From Lichenibacterium ramalinae (GTDB lineage Bacteria > Pseudomonadota > Alphaproteobacteria > Rhizobiales > Beijerinckiaceae), in the NCBI RefSeq assembly GCF_004137085.1, contig NZ_QYBC01000007.1, forward strand, positions 62,001 to 126,000: a stretch of DNA of 64,000 nt, given 5' to 3'. Positions 43,730 to 53,619 of this stretch are shown here, in pieces. The notes under the pieces were generated by a model. That model saw nothing but the letters and a program-made list of their open reading frames with translations, was not told where the DNA came from and ran no database searches. The stretch's first letter is position 1. The number at the start of each line of letters is the position of its first letter. The position numbers and the translations under genes were made by a program.

Positions 43730-44904
43730 CGGCGGAGGCGCCCCCCGCCATCGCCTTCCGGGCCGTCGACATCGTCTTCGGCCCGAAGCCCGCCCGCGCC
43801 CTCGCCATGCTCGATGCGGGCCGGGGCCGCGACGACATCCTCGCCGCCACCGGTCACGTGGTGGGCGTGGCGGGGGCCGACCTCGCCGTCGCGGCGGGCG
43901 AGATCTGCGTGCTGATGGGCCTGTCGGGCTCCGGCAAATCGACCCTGCTGCGCGCCGTGAACCGCCTCGTCCGCCCGGCCCGGGGCAGCGTCACGGTGCG
44001 CCACGCGGGCCGGGACGTCGACGTCTGCGCCTGCGATGCCGCGACCCTGCGGGGCCTGCGCTCGGGCGTCGTCGCCATGGTGTTCCAGCAGTTCGCCCTG
44101 CTGCCCTGGCGCAGCGTGCGCGACAACGTCGGCATGGGGCTCGAGCTGCGCGGCCTCGGCCGGCGCGAGCGCGAGCGCATCGTCGACGAGAAGCTCGCCA
44201 TGGTCGGGCTGGAGCGCTGGGCCGACAAACACGCCCACGAGCTTTCGGGCGGCATGCAGCAGCGCGTCGGCCTCGCCCGCGCCTTCGCCACCGACGCCGA
44301 CATCCTGCTGATGGACGAGCCCTTCTCGGCCCTCGACCCGCTGATCCGCGCCCGCCTGCAGGACGAACTCCTGGAACTGCAGGCGCGGCTGAAGAAGACC
44401 ATCCTGTTCGTGTCGCACGACCTCGACGAGGCCGCCAAGCTCGGCAACCGCATCGTCATCATGGAGGGCGGCCGCATCGTCCAGGCCGGCACCGTGGCCG
44501 ACATCGTGCTCCGCCCCGCCGACCCCTACGTCACGGCCTTCGTCCGCCACATGAACCCGCTCGACGCGCTGAAGGCCGACACCTTCATGGTGCCGCTGGC
44601 GGCCCTGCCGCGCCGGGGTGACGGCCTGCTGCTGGCCCCCGGCGTCACCGTGGCGGCGGGCCCGGGCGGGGCGCCGGCCGACGCCATGGCGGCGGGGGCG
44701 CCGCTGCGCATCGTGCCGCTCGCCGCGGCGGGTGCCGAGAACCTCGCCGGCACCTTGGTGACGGCGCCCAGGAGCCTGTCGCTCAAGGACGCGGTCGCGC
44801 TGCGCCGCCGCGGCGCGGCCGGCCTCGCCGTGGTCGATGCCGACGGCCGCCTCATCGGCGGGGCCGGCGACGACGACCTTTTCCGCGCCCTGCTGGGCCG
44901 GTGA
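43726..44904 (+). CDS. choV: Choline ABC transporter ATP-binding protein
   Basis: This 392-residue ATPase of the ProV/OpuAA type has Walker A GLSGSGKST at about 64-72, signature LSGGMQQRVGLARAF at about 172, Walker B ILLMDEPFSALD and switch His in FVSHDLDEA. A C-terminal extension of about 110 residues follows the ATPase core; it resembles the paired CBS-like regulatory region of this family but is weakly conserved. It is translationally coupled to choW and is the last gene before tRNA-Val. Confidence 0.94.
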   Translation: MTAEAPPAIAFRAVDIVFGPKPARALAMLDAGRGRDDILAATGHVVGVAGADLAVAAGEICVLMGLSGSGKSTLLRAVNRLVRPARGSVTVRHAGRDVDVCACDAATLRGLRSGVVAMVFQQFALLPWRSVRDNVGMGLELRGLGRRERERIVDEKLAMVGLERWADKHAHELSGGMQQRVGLARAFATDADILLMDEPFSALDPLIRARLQDELLELQARLKKTILFVSHDLDEAAKLGNRIVIMEGGRIVQAGTVADIVLRPADPYVTAFVRHMNPLDALKADTFMVPLAALPRRGDGLLLAPGVTVAAGPGGAPADAMAAGAPLRIVPLAAAGAENLAGTLVTAPRSLSLKDAVALRRRGAAGLAVVDADGRLIGGAGDDDLFRALLGR

Positions 44905-44971
44905 ACGGGGCGCCCTGCGGGGGATTTTCCGCTTGCGTCGCGCCGGCGCCGCCGCTACACACGCCTTTACC

Positions 44972-45046
44972 GGGCGGTTAGCTCAGCGGTAGAGCACTGT
45001 GTTGACATCGCAGGGGTCACAGGTTCAAACCCTGTACCGCCCACCA
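44972..45046 (+). tRNA. tRNA-Val (anticodon GAC)
   Basis: A complete 75-base cloverleaf is visible, with the CCA end encoded. The acceptor stem GGGCGGT pairs with ACCGCCC. The D stem is GCTC/GAGC, the anticodon stem CTGTG/CGCAG encloses loop TTGACAT with anticodon GAC, and the T arm is ACAGG-TTCAAAC-CCTGT. A terminator follows 15 bases later. Confidence 0.97.
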
Positions 45047-45060
45047 GTTCATACCGGTCG

Positions 45061-45092
45061 AAAAAGCCTTCGGATCACTCCGGAGGCTTTTT
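45061..45092. terminator. Bidirectional intrinsic terminator after tRNA-Val
   Basis: AAAAAGCCTTCGG and CCGGAGGCTTTTT flank a short loop; the stem has eight pairs with one G-T wobble. The T-run follows on the plus strand and the A-run mirrors it, so it can stop transcription from both sides: the tRNA from the left and the MBL-fold gene from the right. Confidence 0.9.
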
Positions 45093-45156
45093 GCTGTCGT
45101 GGTGCCCGATAGGCCGGTGCGCCCCGCCCGTGGCGGCGGGGCGCACCGGTGTCGCG

Positions 45157-46029
45157 TCAGAGCAGGGACGGCGTCCAGGGCAGGTCGACCTTGGCGTAGC
45201 CGGCGCCGTGGCGCTCCACGGTGAGGAAGCCCGGCATGTTGAGATGCATGCCCGCCACCGCCAGCCGGTCGCTGGCCACCTGGTCGAGCACCTTCATCCG
45301 CGTCGCCCGCGCCTGGTCGGGATCGACGTCGAAGCCGATCGTGACCTCGGGCTTGCGGATCTGGATGTCGGCCATGTGGGTGATGTCGGCCCAGATCAGC
45401 AGCTGATCGGCGCCCGACTGGATGTGATAGCCCGAATGGCCGGGCGTGTGGCCGGGCAGCGGCACGAGCGCGATGCCGGGCAGCACCTCGCCGGCCCCGA
45501 CGCGCTTGAGCCGCGGCGCATAGGCGTCGAGGGCGAGCCGGGCCGCGTCGAAGAAGGGTCTGGCGTCCCCGCCCGCCGAAGCCATGATGGCGTCGTCCTG
45601 CCAGAACGCCGCCTCGGCCTCGCTGATGATCACCTCGGCCTTGGGGAAGATCGGCTTGCCGTGCAGGGTCAGGCCGCCAACGTGGTCGACGTGGGCGTGG
45701 GTCAGCAGCACCGCGTCGACGTCGGCGGGCTCGACGCCGGCCGCCGCCAGGGCCACGGGGAAGCGCCCGCCCCAGCCGTTGAAGCCGCCCGTCCCGGCAT
45801 CGACCAGGACGGTGCGGCCGCCGCCCTGGATCACGTAGGAGGCGATGGCGATATGGGCCAGCGGTGGGCGATGCGCCGCCGTCAACAGGCTCTCGGCCTC
45901 GGCGGCCTCGATCCCCTGCAGGTAGGAGAAGGATCCGTCGAGGAAGCCGTCGCTGAGGTAGGTGACGACGTAGTCGCCGACCTTGCGGCGGTTGAGGGCC
46001 GGCGCCTGCACGTCGGGCTGGATGGTCAT
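45157..46029 (-). CDS. Metallo-beta-lactamase-fold hydrolase
   Basis: This 290-residue protein has the dinuclear zinc motif THAHVDHVGGL (HxHxDH) near residues 111-121, a second His in LPGHTPGHSGYH, Asp in IWADITHM and a late His in AGMHLNMPG. That set matches MBL-fold lactonases, quorum-quenching enzymes and related hydrolases. No signal peptide is evident at the N-terminus (MTIQPDVQAPALNRRKVGD), so it is likely cytoplasmic. It is a single gene between the tRNA terminator and a small hypothetical gene. Substrate cannot be assigned. Confidence 0.9.
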   Translation of the reverse strand: MTIQPDVQAPALNRRKVGDYVVTYLSDGFLDGSFSYLQGIEAAEAESLLTAAHRPPLAHIAIASYVIQGGGRTVLVDAGTGGFNGWGGRFPVALAAAGVEPADVDAVLLTHAHVDHVGGLTLHGKPIFPKAEVIISEAEAAFWQDDAIMASAGGDARPFFDAARLALDAYAPRLKRVGAGEVLPGIALVPLPGHTPGHSGYHIQSGADQLLIWADITHMADIQIRKPEVTIGFDVDPDQARATRMKVLDQVASDRLAVAGMHLNMPGFLTVERHGAGYAKVDLPWTPSLL

Positions 46030-46111
46030 GGGTCGCGCTCCGATGCCCCGGGGATGTCCAGGGCGGTGCCCCGTTTATCGAGCGCCGCGACGCGCCGGCA
46101 AGGCTCGGGCC

Positions 46112-46339
46112 TCAGTTGCCGGAGGCGGCCGCGTCCTTGAAATGGGACGGGTCCACCGCTTCGTCGACCTTGAAGAAGTGGAAGCCGCGGTGTTCCACCT
46201 CGTGGGCGGTGTCGGGGGCGGCGTCCCAGGGCCCGAGCAGCGTCCAGTCCTTGTGGCCGAGTTCGGTCGGCAGCATGGCCCCCGCCTTCACCACCAGCCG
46301 CACATGCGGCTCGTCCTTGTAGACCCAGCATTCGAACAT
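46112..46339 (-). CDS. Small hypothetical protein
   Basis: This 75-residue protein starts MFECWVYKDEPHVRLVVKAG and is rich in Trp, His and acidic residues, with a DWTLLGPW segment and a FHFFKVDE strand. It has no signal or membrane segment. The composition is balanced and unlike antisense frames, which supports a real gene. I do not recognise a family. It is 82 bases upstream of the MBL-fold gene on the same strand and divergent from the membrane-protein pair at 46458. Confidence 0.7.
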   Translation of the reverse strand: MFECWVYKDEPHVRLVVKAGAMLPTELGHKDWTLLGPWDAAPDTAHEVEHRGFHFFKVDEAVDPSHFKDAAASGN

Positions 46340-46457
46340 CGTGGCGCTCTCCGGTGTCGTCCCGGAGATGCCGCGGCCGGCCGCGACGTCAAGGCCGGCA
46401 CCTTTCCGCGGCGTCGCGGCGTTGCACGGGCCAGAGCCGACATCACGGAGACACACC

Positions 46458-46766
46458 ATGGAAGACGCGCATCGCCCGGCCCGCGGGGACACCGTCCTCC
46501 AGCTCAAGGACGACATCGATTCCGGCCGCACCGGGGACAAGAACGTCACGGCGGATCCCGGCATGGCGTCGCTCGGCACCTGCGACGAGGCCGGCGGCAC
46601 GCCGGCGAGCCCCGAGCGCGTCGCCCTGGCGCGCGAGCAGGAACAGAAGATCGGCCGCATCGCCACCGCTAACGACAAGCCGAAGACCAACGGCCCGATC
46701 CTGGCGATGGTCGGGCTGGTAGCCGTGGTGGCGATCGTCGTCGTCGTGTTCTTCCTCGCCCGATGA
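46458..46766 (+). CDS. Hypothetical protein with C-terminal membrane anchor
   Basis: This 102-residue protein has a hydrophilic, charged N-terminal region (residues 1-78, with GDTVLQLKDDIDSGRTGDKN) and one strong membrane segment at about 80-100 (ILAMVGLVAVVAIVVVVFFLA), ending AR. The topology suggests a tail-anchored or bitopic protein with its bulk in the cytoplasm. ACGGAGACACACC precedes the ATG. Its stop overlaps the next start (ATGA), so the pair is translationally coupled. Family unknown. Confidence 0.75.
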   Translation: MEDAHRPARGDTVLQLKDDIDSGRTGDKNVTADPGMASLGTCDEAGGTPASPERVALAREQEQKIGRIATANDKPKTNGPILAMVGLVAVVAIVVVVFFLAR

Positions 46767-47308
46767 GGCCCGCCCGCCCGCCGAGCCTCGCGGCCGCGAC
46801 CCTGGCCACGGGCTCGGTGGCGAGCCTCGCCACCTTCGTCGGCCTCGCCATGGCGGCCGAAGCCGAAGATCTGGCGCCGTTGCGTCCCATCAACGCCACC
46901 AGCCATTGGCTGAACGGCGACTTCGCCGGACTCCACAGCGGCGCGGACCGCCGCCGCACCGGCGTCGGCATCGCCACGAACCACGCCGCCTGCCTGTTCT
47001 GGGCGCTGCCCTTCATGGCCTGGCAGCGCCGCCGGCCGGCCGCGACCCCGGCCGCCCTGATGCGCGACGCCCTGGTCATGTCGGCGGTCGCGGCGGCGGT
47101 GGATTACGGCGCGACCCCCAAGCGCTTCACGCCGGGCTGGGAACTGGTGCTGTCGAAGGGCGGCATGGTCGGCGCCTATGCCGCCCTCGCCGTCGGGCTC
47201 GCCGCGGGGGCGTCGCTGGCAGCCCGGAAGGGCCGCAGGGGCGGCGCCGGTCCGCGGCATGTCCGCACGGCCCCGGCTCCCGCCCTCCCGCCTCGCCACG
47301 CGCGCTGA
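46763..47308 (+). CDS. Hypothetical multi-pass membrane protein
   Basis: This 181-residue protein has about four membrane segments: near 20-33, 72-86, 100-114 and 135-152. Conserved-looking motifs are LRPINATSHWLNGD near 40-53, VDYGATPKRFTPGWELVLSKGG near 112-133, and a basic, Pro-rich C-terminus. It overlaps the bitopic protein gene by four bases, so the two may act together. I do not recognise a named family. The clean reading frame and plausible topology support a real gene. Confidence 0.75.
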   Translation: MRPARPPSLAAATLATGSVASLATFVGLAMAAEAEDLAPLRPINATSHWLNGDFAGLHSGADRRRTGVGIATNHAACLFWALPFMAWQRRRPAATPAALMRDALVMSAVAAAVDYGATPKRFTPGWELVLSKGGMVGAYAALAVGLAAGASLAARKGRRGGAGPRHVRTAPAPALPPRHAR

Positions 47309-47355
47309 ACCCGGGACGAAGGCGGGACAACCCTTGTCCGGTCGTCCGATGCCCG

Positions 47356-48357
<1,002 letters not shown>

Positions 48358-48368
48358 TCCGTCGGTCC

Positions 48369-49418
48369 TCACAGGTCGATCGCTCGGTTTTCGCGCATGG
48401 AGCGGTCGGCGGCCAGCACCACGGCCAGCGAGCGCACGGCGTCGTCCATGTGGCGGCCGAGGTCGCGGTCCTCGAGGATGGCATCGCGCACGAAGCGCTG
48501 TTCGCGCGCGCAGAGCGCGTCGTGGCCGGGCTCGTCCGCCATGGAGAGCAGCGTGTCGGGCGCCAGGAAACCGCCGTCGGGTCCCGTCTCGGCCCGATGG
48601 ACGCGGATGCGCGCCGTCTTGGTGTGGGTCTCGACGTCGGCCGAGGCCGCGCCCTCGTCCATGACGATCGACACGGCGCCGCGCGGGCCCATGACGTCCT
48701 TCACGAAGAAGGCCGTCTCGGAGATCATCGGCCCCCAGCCGGCCTCGTACCAGCCGACCGAGCCGTCGGCGAAGAGCACCTGCAGGTGGCCGTAGTTCAC
48801 CTGGCCGGGCGCGATCTCGTCCGACAGCCGCACCCCCATGCCGCGCACCTGCACGGGAGGGCTGTCGGTGATCTGCAGCATGACGTCGAGGTAGTGCACG
48901 CCGCAATCCACCACGGGGCTGGTGCTGTCCATGAGGCGCCGGTGGATCGCCCAGGCGGGGCCGGAGGATTGCTGGTTGAGGTTCATCCGCATGACGAAGG
49001 GCGGCCCGATCTCGCGCGCCTCGGCGATGAAGCGGATCCAGCTCGGGTGGTGGCGCAGGATGTAGCCGACGACGAGCTTGCGCCCGGTGCGCCGCGCCGT
49101 GGCCACCACCCGTTCGGCGTCCTCCACCGTCGCGGCGAGCGGCTTCTCGACGAAGACGTGGGCGCCGGCTTCCAGGGCGGCGACCGCGTAGTCGGCGTGG
49201 CTGTCCGTGTAGGAGGCGATGCAGACGAGGTCGGGCTTCAGCGCCAGCCCCTCGGCGAAGCTCGCCATGCGCCGGCAGCCCGCGAGCGCCTCCGGCAGGT
49301 CGACCGGCGAGCGGTTGACGAGGCCCACGATGGCGAAGGCCGGGTCGGCCGCATAGGCGAGCGCGTGGGCGCGTCCCATCTGGCCGAGGCCGACGACGAG
49401 GGTGCGGATCGGGGTCAT
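48369..49418 (-). CDS. Gfo/Idh/MocA-family oxidoreductase of the amino-sugar locus
   Basis: This 349-residue dehydrogenase has Rossmann motif GLGQMGRAH at about 10-18 and the EKPLAAT signature near 92-98. The [18 protein letters not shown] segment carries the conserved Asp and His of the active site. Its start overlaps the permease stop (ATGA), so it is coupled to transport. A sugar dehydrogenase within an amino-sugar uptake operon could oxidise the imported sugar before or instead of phosphorylation; the product is unknown. Confidence 0.9.
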   Translation of the reverse strand: MTPIRTLVVGLGQMGRAHALAYAADPAFAIVGLVNRSPVDLPEALAGCRRMASFAEGLALKPDLVCIASYTDSHADYAVAALEAGAHVFVEKPLAATVEDAERVVATARRTGRKLVVGYILRHHPSWIRFIAEAREIGPPFVMRMNLNQQSSGPAWAIHRRLMDSTSPVVDCGVHYLDVMLQITDSPPVQVRGMGVRLSDEIAPGQVNYGHLQVLFADGSVGWYEAGWGPMISETAFFVKDVMGPRGAVSIVMDEGAASADVETHTKTARIRVHRAETGPDGGFLAPDTLLSMADEPGHDALCAREQRFVRDAILEDRDLGRHMDDAVRSLAVVLAADRSMRENRAIDL

Positions 49419-50254
49419 TTGACGGCTCCGGCCGTGATGCCGCGGATGAGCTGGCGCGAGAAGGCGAGGTAGAGCGCCAGCACGGGCAGGATCGCCAGCG
49501 TGAGGGCGGCCAGCACGGCGTTCCAGTTGGTGACGAACTGGCCGATGAAGCTTTGCGCGCCCAGCGTCACCGTGCGGGTCGCCTCGCCGGGCGCCACGAT
49601 CAGCGGGAACCACAGGTCGTTCCAGATCGGCACCATGGTGAAGACCGCGACGGTGGCGAGGGCCGGCCGCACCAGCGGCAGCACCAGGCGGAAGAAGATC
49701 GTGTATTCGCCGAGCCCGTCGATCCGCCCGGCGTCCTTCAGGTCCTTGGACACGCCCTGCATGAACTCCGACAGGATGAACACCGCCACCGGCAGGCCCT
49801 GCGCCGTGTAGATGAGGATCAGGCCGAGATGCGTGTCGACGAGGCGCGCCGCCACCATCATCTGCAGGATCGACACCGTCCCGAGGCGGATCGGCACCAT
49901 GATGCCGAGGGCGAGGAAGAGGCCCAGCGCCGTGTTGAGCCTGAAGCGGTATTCGCTGAGCGCGAAGGCCGCCATGGCGCCGAACAGCAGCACGGCCGCG
50001 ATGGAGCCCACCGTGACGATCATGCTGTTGATGAAGTAGTTGAGGAACACGCCCTGGCCCAGCACCGTCCGGTAGCCGACGAGGTCGAAGCTCGACGCGT
50101 CGGGCCAGGTCAGCGGCGCCGCGAAGATGGCGCGGCGGCTCTTGAAGGAATTGACCACGACGAGCAGCACGGGCGCGAGGCACAGCGCCGTATAGGCGAG
50201 CAGCGCCACGTGGACGAGGCCGCGGCCGAGGGGGGACGAGCGGGACCGGTCCAT
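49415..50254 (-). CDS. Sugar ABC transporter permease (CUT1, MalG type)
   Basis: This 279-residue permease has six membrane segments, the coupling motif [26 protein letters not shown] near residues 185-210, and the C-terminus [14 protein letters not shown] chose the ATG at 50254, which opens a short basic N-terminus before the first helix. It lies seven bases after its partner permease and overlaps the dehydrogenase gene by four bases. Confidence 0.92.
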   Translation of the reverse strand: MDRSRSSPLGRGLVHVALLAYTALCLAPVLLVVVNSFKSRRAIFAAPLTWPDASSFDLVGYRTVLGQGVFLNYFINSMIVTVGSIAAVLLFGAMAAFALSEYRFRLNTALGLFLALGIMVPIRLGTVSILQMMVAARLVDTHLGLILIYTAQGLPVAVFILSEFMQGVSKDLKDAGRIDGLGEYTIFFRLVLPLVRPALATVAVFTMVPIWNDLWFPLIVAPGEATRTVTLGAQSFIGQFVTNWNAVLAALTLAILPVLALYLAFSRQLIRGITAGAVK

Positions 50255-50261
50255 GCCGCCC

Positions 50262-51239
50262 TCAGAACTGGTAGCGGCGCATGCGCCGCTGGATGCCGAA
50301 CAGGTAGACCGAGACGCCGACAAGGATGATGGCGAACATCACGGTGGCGATGGCGGCGCCCATGTTGGGGTCGCCGAGCTGCAGCTGGTTGCCGAAGAAG
50401 GTTCGGAACAGGAAGGTGCCGAGGATGTCGGTCGAGAAGTTCGGGCCGGCCAGCGCCCCCTGCACCGTGTAGATGAGGTCGAAGGCGTTGAAGTTGCCCA
50501 CGAAGGTCAGGATCGAGCAGATGCCGATGGTGGGCCAGATCAACGGCAGCTTGATCTTGAGGAACTGGCTGAAGCCCGTGATGCCGTCGAGCTCGGCCGC
50601 CTCCACCACCTCGTCGGGGATGCCCAGCAGGGCCGCGTAGATCAGCATCATGGGGATGCCGACGTATTGCCAGACGGAGATCAGCGCGAGCGTGATCAGC
50701 GCGGAGGATTCCTGGCCGAGCCAGGGGTGGAACCAGCCCTTCAGCCCTACGGCGCCGAGCAGCATGGGCGTGACGCCCCAGATGGGGGACAGGATCAGCT
50801 TCCAGGTGAAGCCCACGATGACGAAGGACAGCATGGTGGGGAGGAAGAAGGCCGTCCGGTAGAAGGCGCCCCCCCGCAGCCGCGGCAGCGACAGCATCGC
50901 GGCGAGCGCCACGCCGATTGGGTTCTGCAGCAGCATGTGGATGAGGAAGAAGACGAGGTTGTTGCCGAGCGCCGACCACAGGTGCTCGGACCAGCGCGGC
51001 TCGCCGAAGAGCGCGCGGAAGTTGGCGAGGCCGACGAAGGCCGACACGCCGTCGACCCGCGTGTAGAGGGCGAGCCGCAGCGTGTCGAACAGCGGCACGA
51101 TCATCACGGCCGTGTAGACCAGCAGCGCCGGCGCCAGGAAGACCGCGATGTGCAGGCGGTGGCGCCGTGCCGGCGCGGCGCCGGGGGCGGCCAGCGCCGG
51201 CAGGGGGGCGTCCAGGGCGAGGTGGTCGACGTCGGTCAT
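50262..51239 (-). CDS. Sugar ABC transporter permease (CUT1, MalF type)
   Basis: This 325-residue permease has six membrane segments and the coupling motif VVEAAELDGITGFSQFLKIKLPLIWP near residues 215-240. The ATG at 51239 is chosen over a GTG four codons upstream; both have weak ribosome-binding sites. A three-hairpin palindromic element lies between this gene and the binding-protein gene, so its expression may be set lower than that of the binding protein. Confidence 0.92.
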   Translation of the reverse strand: MTDVDHLALDAPLPALAAPGAAPARRHRLHIAVFLAPALLVYTAVMIVPLFDTLRLALYTRVDGVSAFVGLANFRALFGEPRWSEHLWSALGNNLVFFLIHMLLQNPIGVALAAMLSLPRLRGGAFYRTAFFLPTMLSFVIVGFTWKLILSPIWGVTPMLLGAVGLKGWFHPWLGQESSALITLALISVWQYVGIPMMLIYAALLGIPDEVVEAAELDGITGFSQFLKIKLPLIWPTIGICSILTFVGNFNAFDLIYTVQGALAGPNFSTDILGTFLFRTFFGNQLQLGDPNMGAAIATVMFAIILVGVSVYLFGIQRRMRRYQF

Positions 51240-51277
51240 GGGGGATTCCACGGGATCTGCGGCCGGTTCGGCTCCGC

Positions 51278-51390
51278 CCTTCTCCCCTCCGGGGAGAAGG
51301 TGGCGCGCAGCGCCGGATGAGGGGTTCTGGGCGAAGCTGCCGTCCCCTCATCCGCCCTGCCGGGCCCCTTCTCCCCAACGGGGAGAAGGG
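51278..51390. repeat. Composite palindromic element with three hairpins
   Basis: Three near-perfect hairpins lie in a row. The first is CCTTCTCCCC-TCC-GGGGAGAAGG (51278-51300). The second has arms GGATGAGGGG (51315-51324) and CCCCTCATCC (51344-51353). The third is CCCTTCTCCCC-AAC-GGGGAGAAGGG (51366-51390). The first and third are nearly the same sequence. CTTCTCCCC/GGGGAGAAG palindromes are a familiar extragenic repeat type in rhizobial genomes. It sits between the binding-protein and permease genes. Confidence 0.85.
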
Positions 51391-51403
51391 AGCGCCCGGC
51401 GCT

Positions 51404-52669
51404 TCACTTGGCCGGGTGGTACCAGCTGTCGAGGCCCTTCTGCAGCTTGGCGGCGGCCTGTTCGGGCGTGTCGGTGCCGTTGATCACGTTGGCGGATTCG
51501 ACCCAGGTCTCGTTCTCGAGGTTGGGCGTGCCGCGCGACAGGATCTGGTAGGTGGACCGGATGGTCGACTTGCAGTCCTTGCGGAAGCTCACGAACTCCT
51601 TGGCCAGCGGGTTCTCGACGTCGATCGGCTGGGTCTGCAGCGAGAAGAAGCCCGGCAGCGCGTTCGAATAGAGCTTGGCGAAGTCGGGCGACGCCACCCA
51701 GGTCAGGAAGGCCTTGGCGGCCTCGGGGCTCTTGGTCTTGGGGTTCATGCCGAAGGCGATGTCGACGTGGTCGGACAGGTAGCAGGGGTCGCCGGCCTTG
51801 GGGACGGGGGCCGGGAAGGCGCCCATGGGGAACTGCGCCTGGCTTTCGAACTGGGCGATCTCCCAGGAGCCCGCCGGGTAGATGGCGGCGCGGCCGAGCG
51901 TGAACATGTTCTGCGAATCGGGGTAGGACTGCGCCTTGAAGCCGTCGCCCATGTAGGGCGCCCACCGGGCGAGCTGCCGGAAGGGCTCGACCCATTCGGG
52001 GTCGGTCAGCTTCTCCTTGCCGGCGATCAGCGCCTTGCGGCCGTCCTCGCCGTGCCAATAGTTGGGGCCGATCACCTGGTAGCCCATGGTGGCGGCTTCC
52101 CACTGGTCGGGCGTGCCCATGGCGAGCGGCACGTAGGTGCCGTCCTTCTTGATCTTGTCGAGGTCGGCGAAGAACTCGTCGGCCGTGGCCGGCGGGGTCG
52201 CGATGCCGACCTTCTTGAAGGCGTCCTTGTTGTAGATGAAGCCGTGCAGCACGGCCGCCACCGGCACGCAGAAGGTGGTGGCGCCGTCGTCGGTCGACCA
52301 GCCGGCCTTGGCCACCGGGCCGAAGTTGTTCATGCCCGGGATGTCGTTGACGCTCGTCAGCTCCTTCTTCTTGAAGAGGTCGAGCGAGGCGTCGAAGGGC
52401 CGGCAGGCGATGATGTCGCCGGCCGTGCCGGCGTCGAGCTTCGAGTTGAGGGCGGCGTTGTATTCCTTCGGCGCCGTCGGCTGGAAGTTCAGCTTGATGC
52501 CCGGGTGGCTCTTCTCGAAGGCCGGGACGATCTTCTCCTGCCAGATGGGCAGGTCGTCGTTGCGCCAGCTCTCGATGGTGAGGGTGGCGTCGGCGGCGCG
52601 CGCCGGAAGGGCGACCGCCGCCAGCGCCACGCCGGCCAACGCCCAGGATGTCACGGCTTTCATGCTCAT
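51404..52669 (-). CDS. Sugar ABC transporter substrate-binding protein (family 1) of the amino-sugar locus
   Basis: This 421-residue periplasmic protein has a Sec signal peptide (MSMKAVTSWALAGVALAAVALPARAA) and the family-1 opening LTIESWRNDDLPIWQEKIVPAFEKSHPGIKLNF. FIYNKDAFKKVGIATPPATADEFFADLDKI is another hallmark. GAGGA precedes the ATG at 52669. It follows murQ by 62 bases. The ligand is predicted to be an amino sugar (GlcNAc, MurNAc or a chitobiose-like sugar) from its neighbours only. Confidence 0.92.
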   Translation of the reverse strand: MSMKAVTSWALAGVALAAVALPARAADATLTIESWRNDDLPIWQEKIVPAFEKSHPGIKLNFQPTAPKEYNAALNSKLDAGTAGDIIACRPFDASLDLFKKKELTSVNDIPGMNNFGPVAKAGWSTDDGATTFCVPVAAVLHGFIYNKDAFKKVGIATPPATADEFFADLDKIKKDGTYVPLAMGTPDQWEAATMGYQVIGPNYWHGEDGRKALIAGKEKLTDPEWVEPFRQLARWAPYMGDGFKAQSYPDSQNMFTLGRAAIYPAGSWEIAQFESQAQFPMGAFPAPVPKAGDPCYLSDHVDIAFGMNPKTKSPEAAKAFLTWVASPDFAKLYSNALPGFFSLQTQPIDVENPLAKEFVSFRKDCKSTIRSTYQILSRGTPNLENETWVESANVINGTDTPEQAAAKLQKGLDSWYHPAK

Positions 52670-52731
52670 CGTGTGTCCTCCGTTCCGGCACCCACGTGCC
52701 GCTCGTTTCGTCGCCGGCCGCGCCGGACAGG

Positions 52732-53619
52732 TCATGTCCGCAGCGCCGCCCGGATGTCGCCGCCCGTGCGGGCGAGCCGCGCCCGGGCTTCCGCGGCGTC
52801 GATGCCGGCACCCGCCAGCGTCACCGCCACCTTGATCGACCCGTCGGCCGCCGCCAGTGCCGCCTCGGCCCGGTCCGGCGCGATGCCGGCGGCCCGCGCC
52901 ACGATGGCGACGGCGCGGCCCCTCAGCTTGGCATTGTCCGGCACCATGTTGACCATGAGGCCGCGATAGCCGTGGCCGAGCCGCAGCGCGACGCCGGTCG
53001 ACAGGATGTTGAGCGCGCATTTCTGCGCCGTGCCGGCGGCGAGCCGCGTCGAGCCGGCCAGCACCTCGGGCGGCGTGCCGAGCACGATGGCGTGGTGGCT
53101 CGCCGCCAGAAGGGGCGAGCCCGCCACGCAGGCGATGCCGACCGTGACGGCGCCGCGCGCCGCGGCCGCCCGCAGCGCCGCCACCGTGAAGGGCGTGCCG
53201 CCGCTGGCCGACAGGGCCACCAGCGCGTCGCCCGCCCCGAGGCCCTGCTCGGCGACGGCCGCCGCGCCGGCCGCGACGTCGTCCTCGCTGGCGCCCGACA
53301 GCGCCCCGAGGGCATCCGGCCCGCCGGCCAGGATCAGCGGCAGGCGGTCGAGCGGGATCCCGAAGGTGCCGGGCAGTTCCAGCCTGTCGAGCTGGGCGAT
53401 GAGGCCGGACGAGCCGGCACCCGCATAGGCCAGGCGCCCGCCGCCCCGGAGCGCCGCGGCCGTGGCCGCGATGGCGCCCGACAGGGCCTCGCCCGCCGCC
53501 GCGACCGACGCCAGCGCGTCCCGTTGCGAGGCCGCCATGGCGTCGACCACCCGGACGTCCGACCACAGGTCGAGGTCGTCGTAGGCCGTGTCGGTGCGCT
53601 CGGTGGTCGCCGTTGCCAT
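52732..53619 (-). CDS. murQ: N-acetylmuramic acid 6-phosphate etherase
   Basis: This 295-residue SIS-domain enzyme matches MurQ, which cleaves the lactyl ether of MurNAc-6-P to give GlcNAc-6-P and lactate during cell-wall recycling. Landmarks are YAGAGSSGLIAQLD, catalytic-site Glu81 in LELPGTF and Glu112 in GASEDD, SASGGTPF, and GSTRLAAGTAQKCALNILST. The C-terminal helical domain with DAAEARARLARTGG is typical. It is the first gene of the minus arm, divergent from gntR-nagB-nagA, whose enzymes would process its product. No MurNAc kinase gene is nearby. Confidence 0.92.
   Translation of the reverse strand: MATATTERTDTAYDDLDLWSDVRVVDAMAASQRDALASVAAAGEALSGAIAATAAALRGGGRLAYAGAGSSGLIAQLDRLELPGTFGIPLDRLPLILAGGPDALGALSGASEDDVAAGAAAVAEQGLGAGDALVALSASGGTPFTVAALRAAAARGAVTVGIACVAGSPLLAASHHAIVLGTPPEVLAGSTRLAAGTAQKCALNILSTGVALRLGHGYRGLMVNMVPDNAKLRGRAVAIVARAAGIAPDRAEAALAAADGSIKVAVTLAGAGIDAAEARARLARTGGDIRAALRT

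Noticed and set aside
51278-51390. Possible CRISPR array
   Set aside because: The repeats are inverted hairpins of unequal spacing with no spacer series or cas genes.
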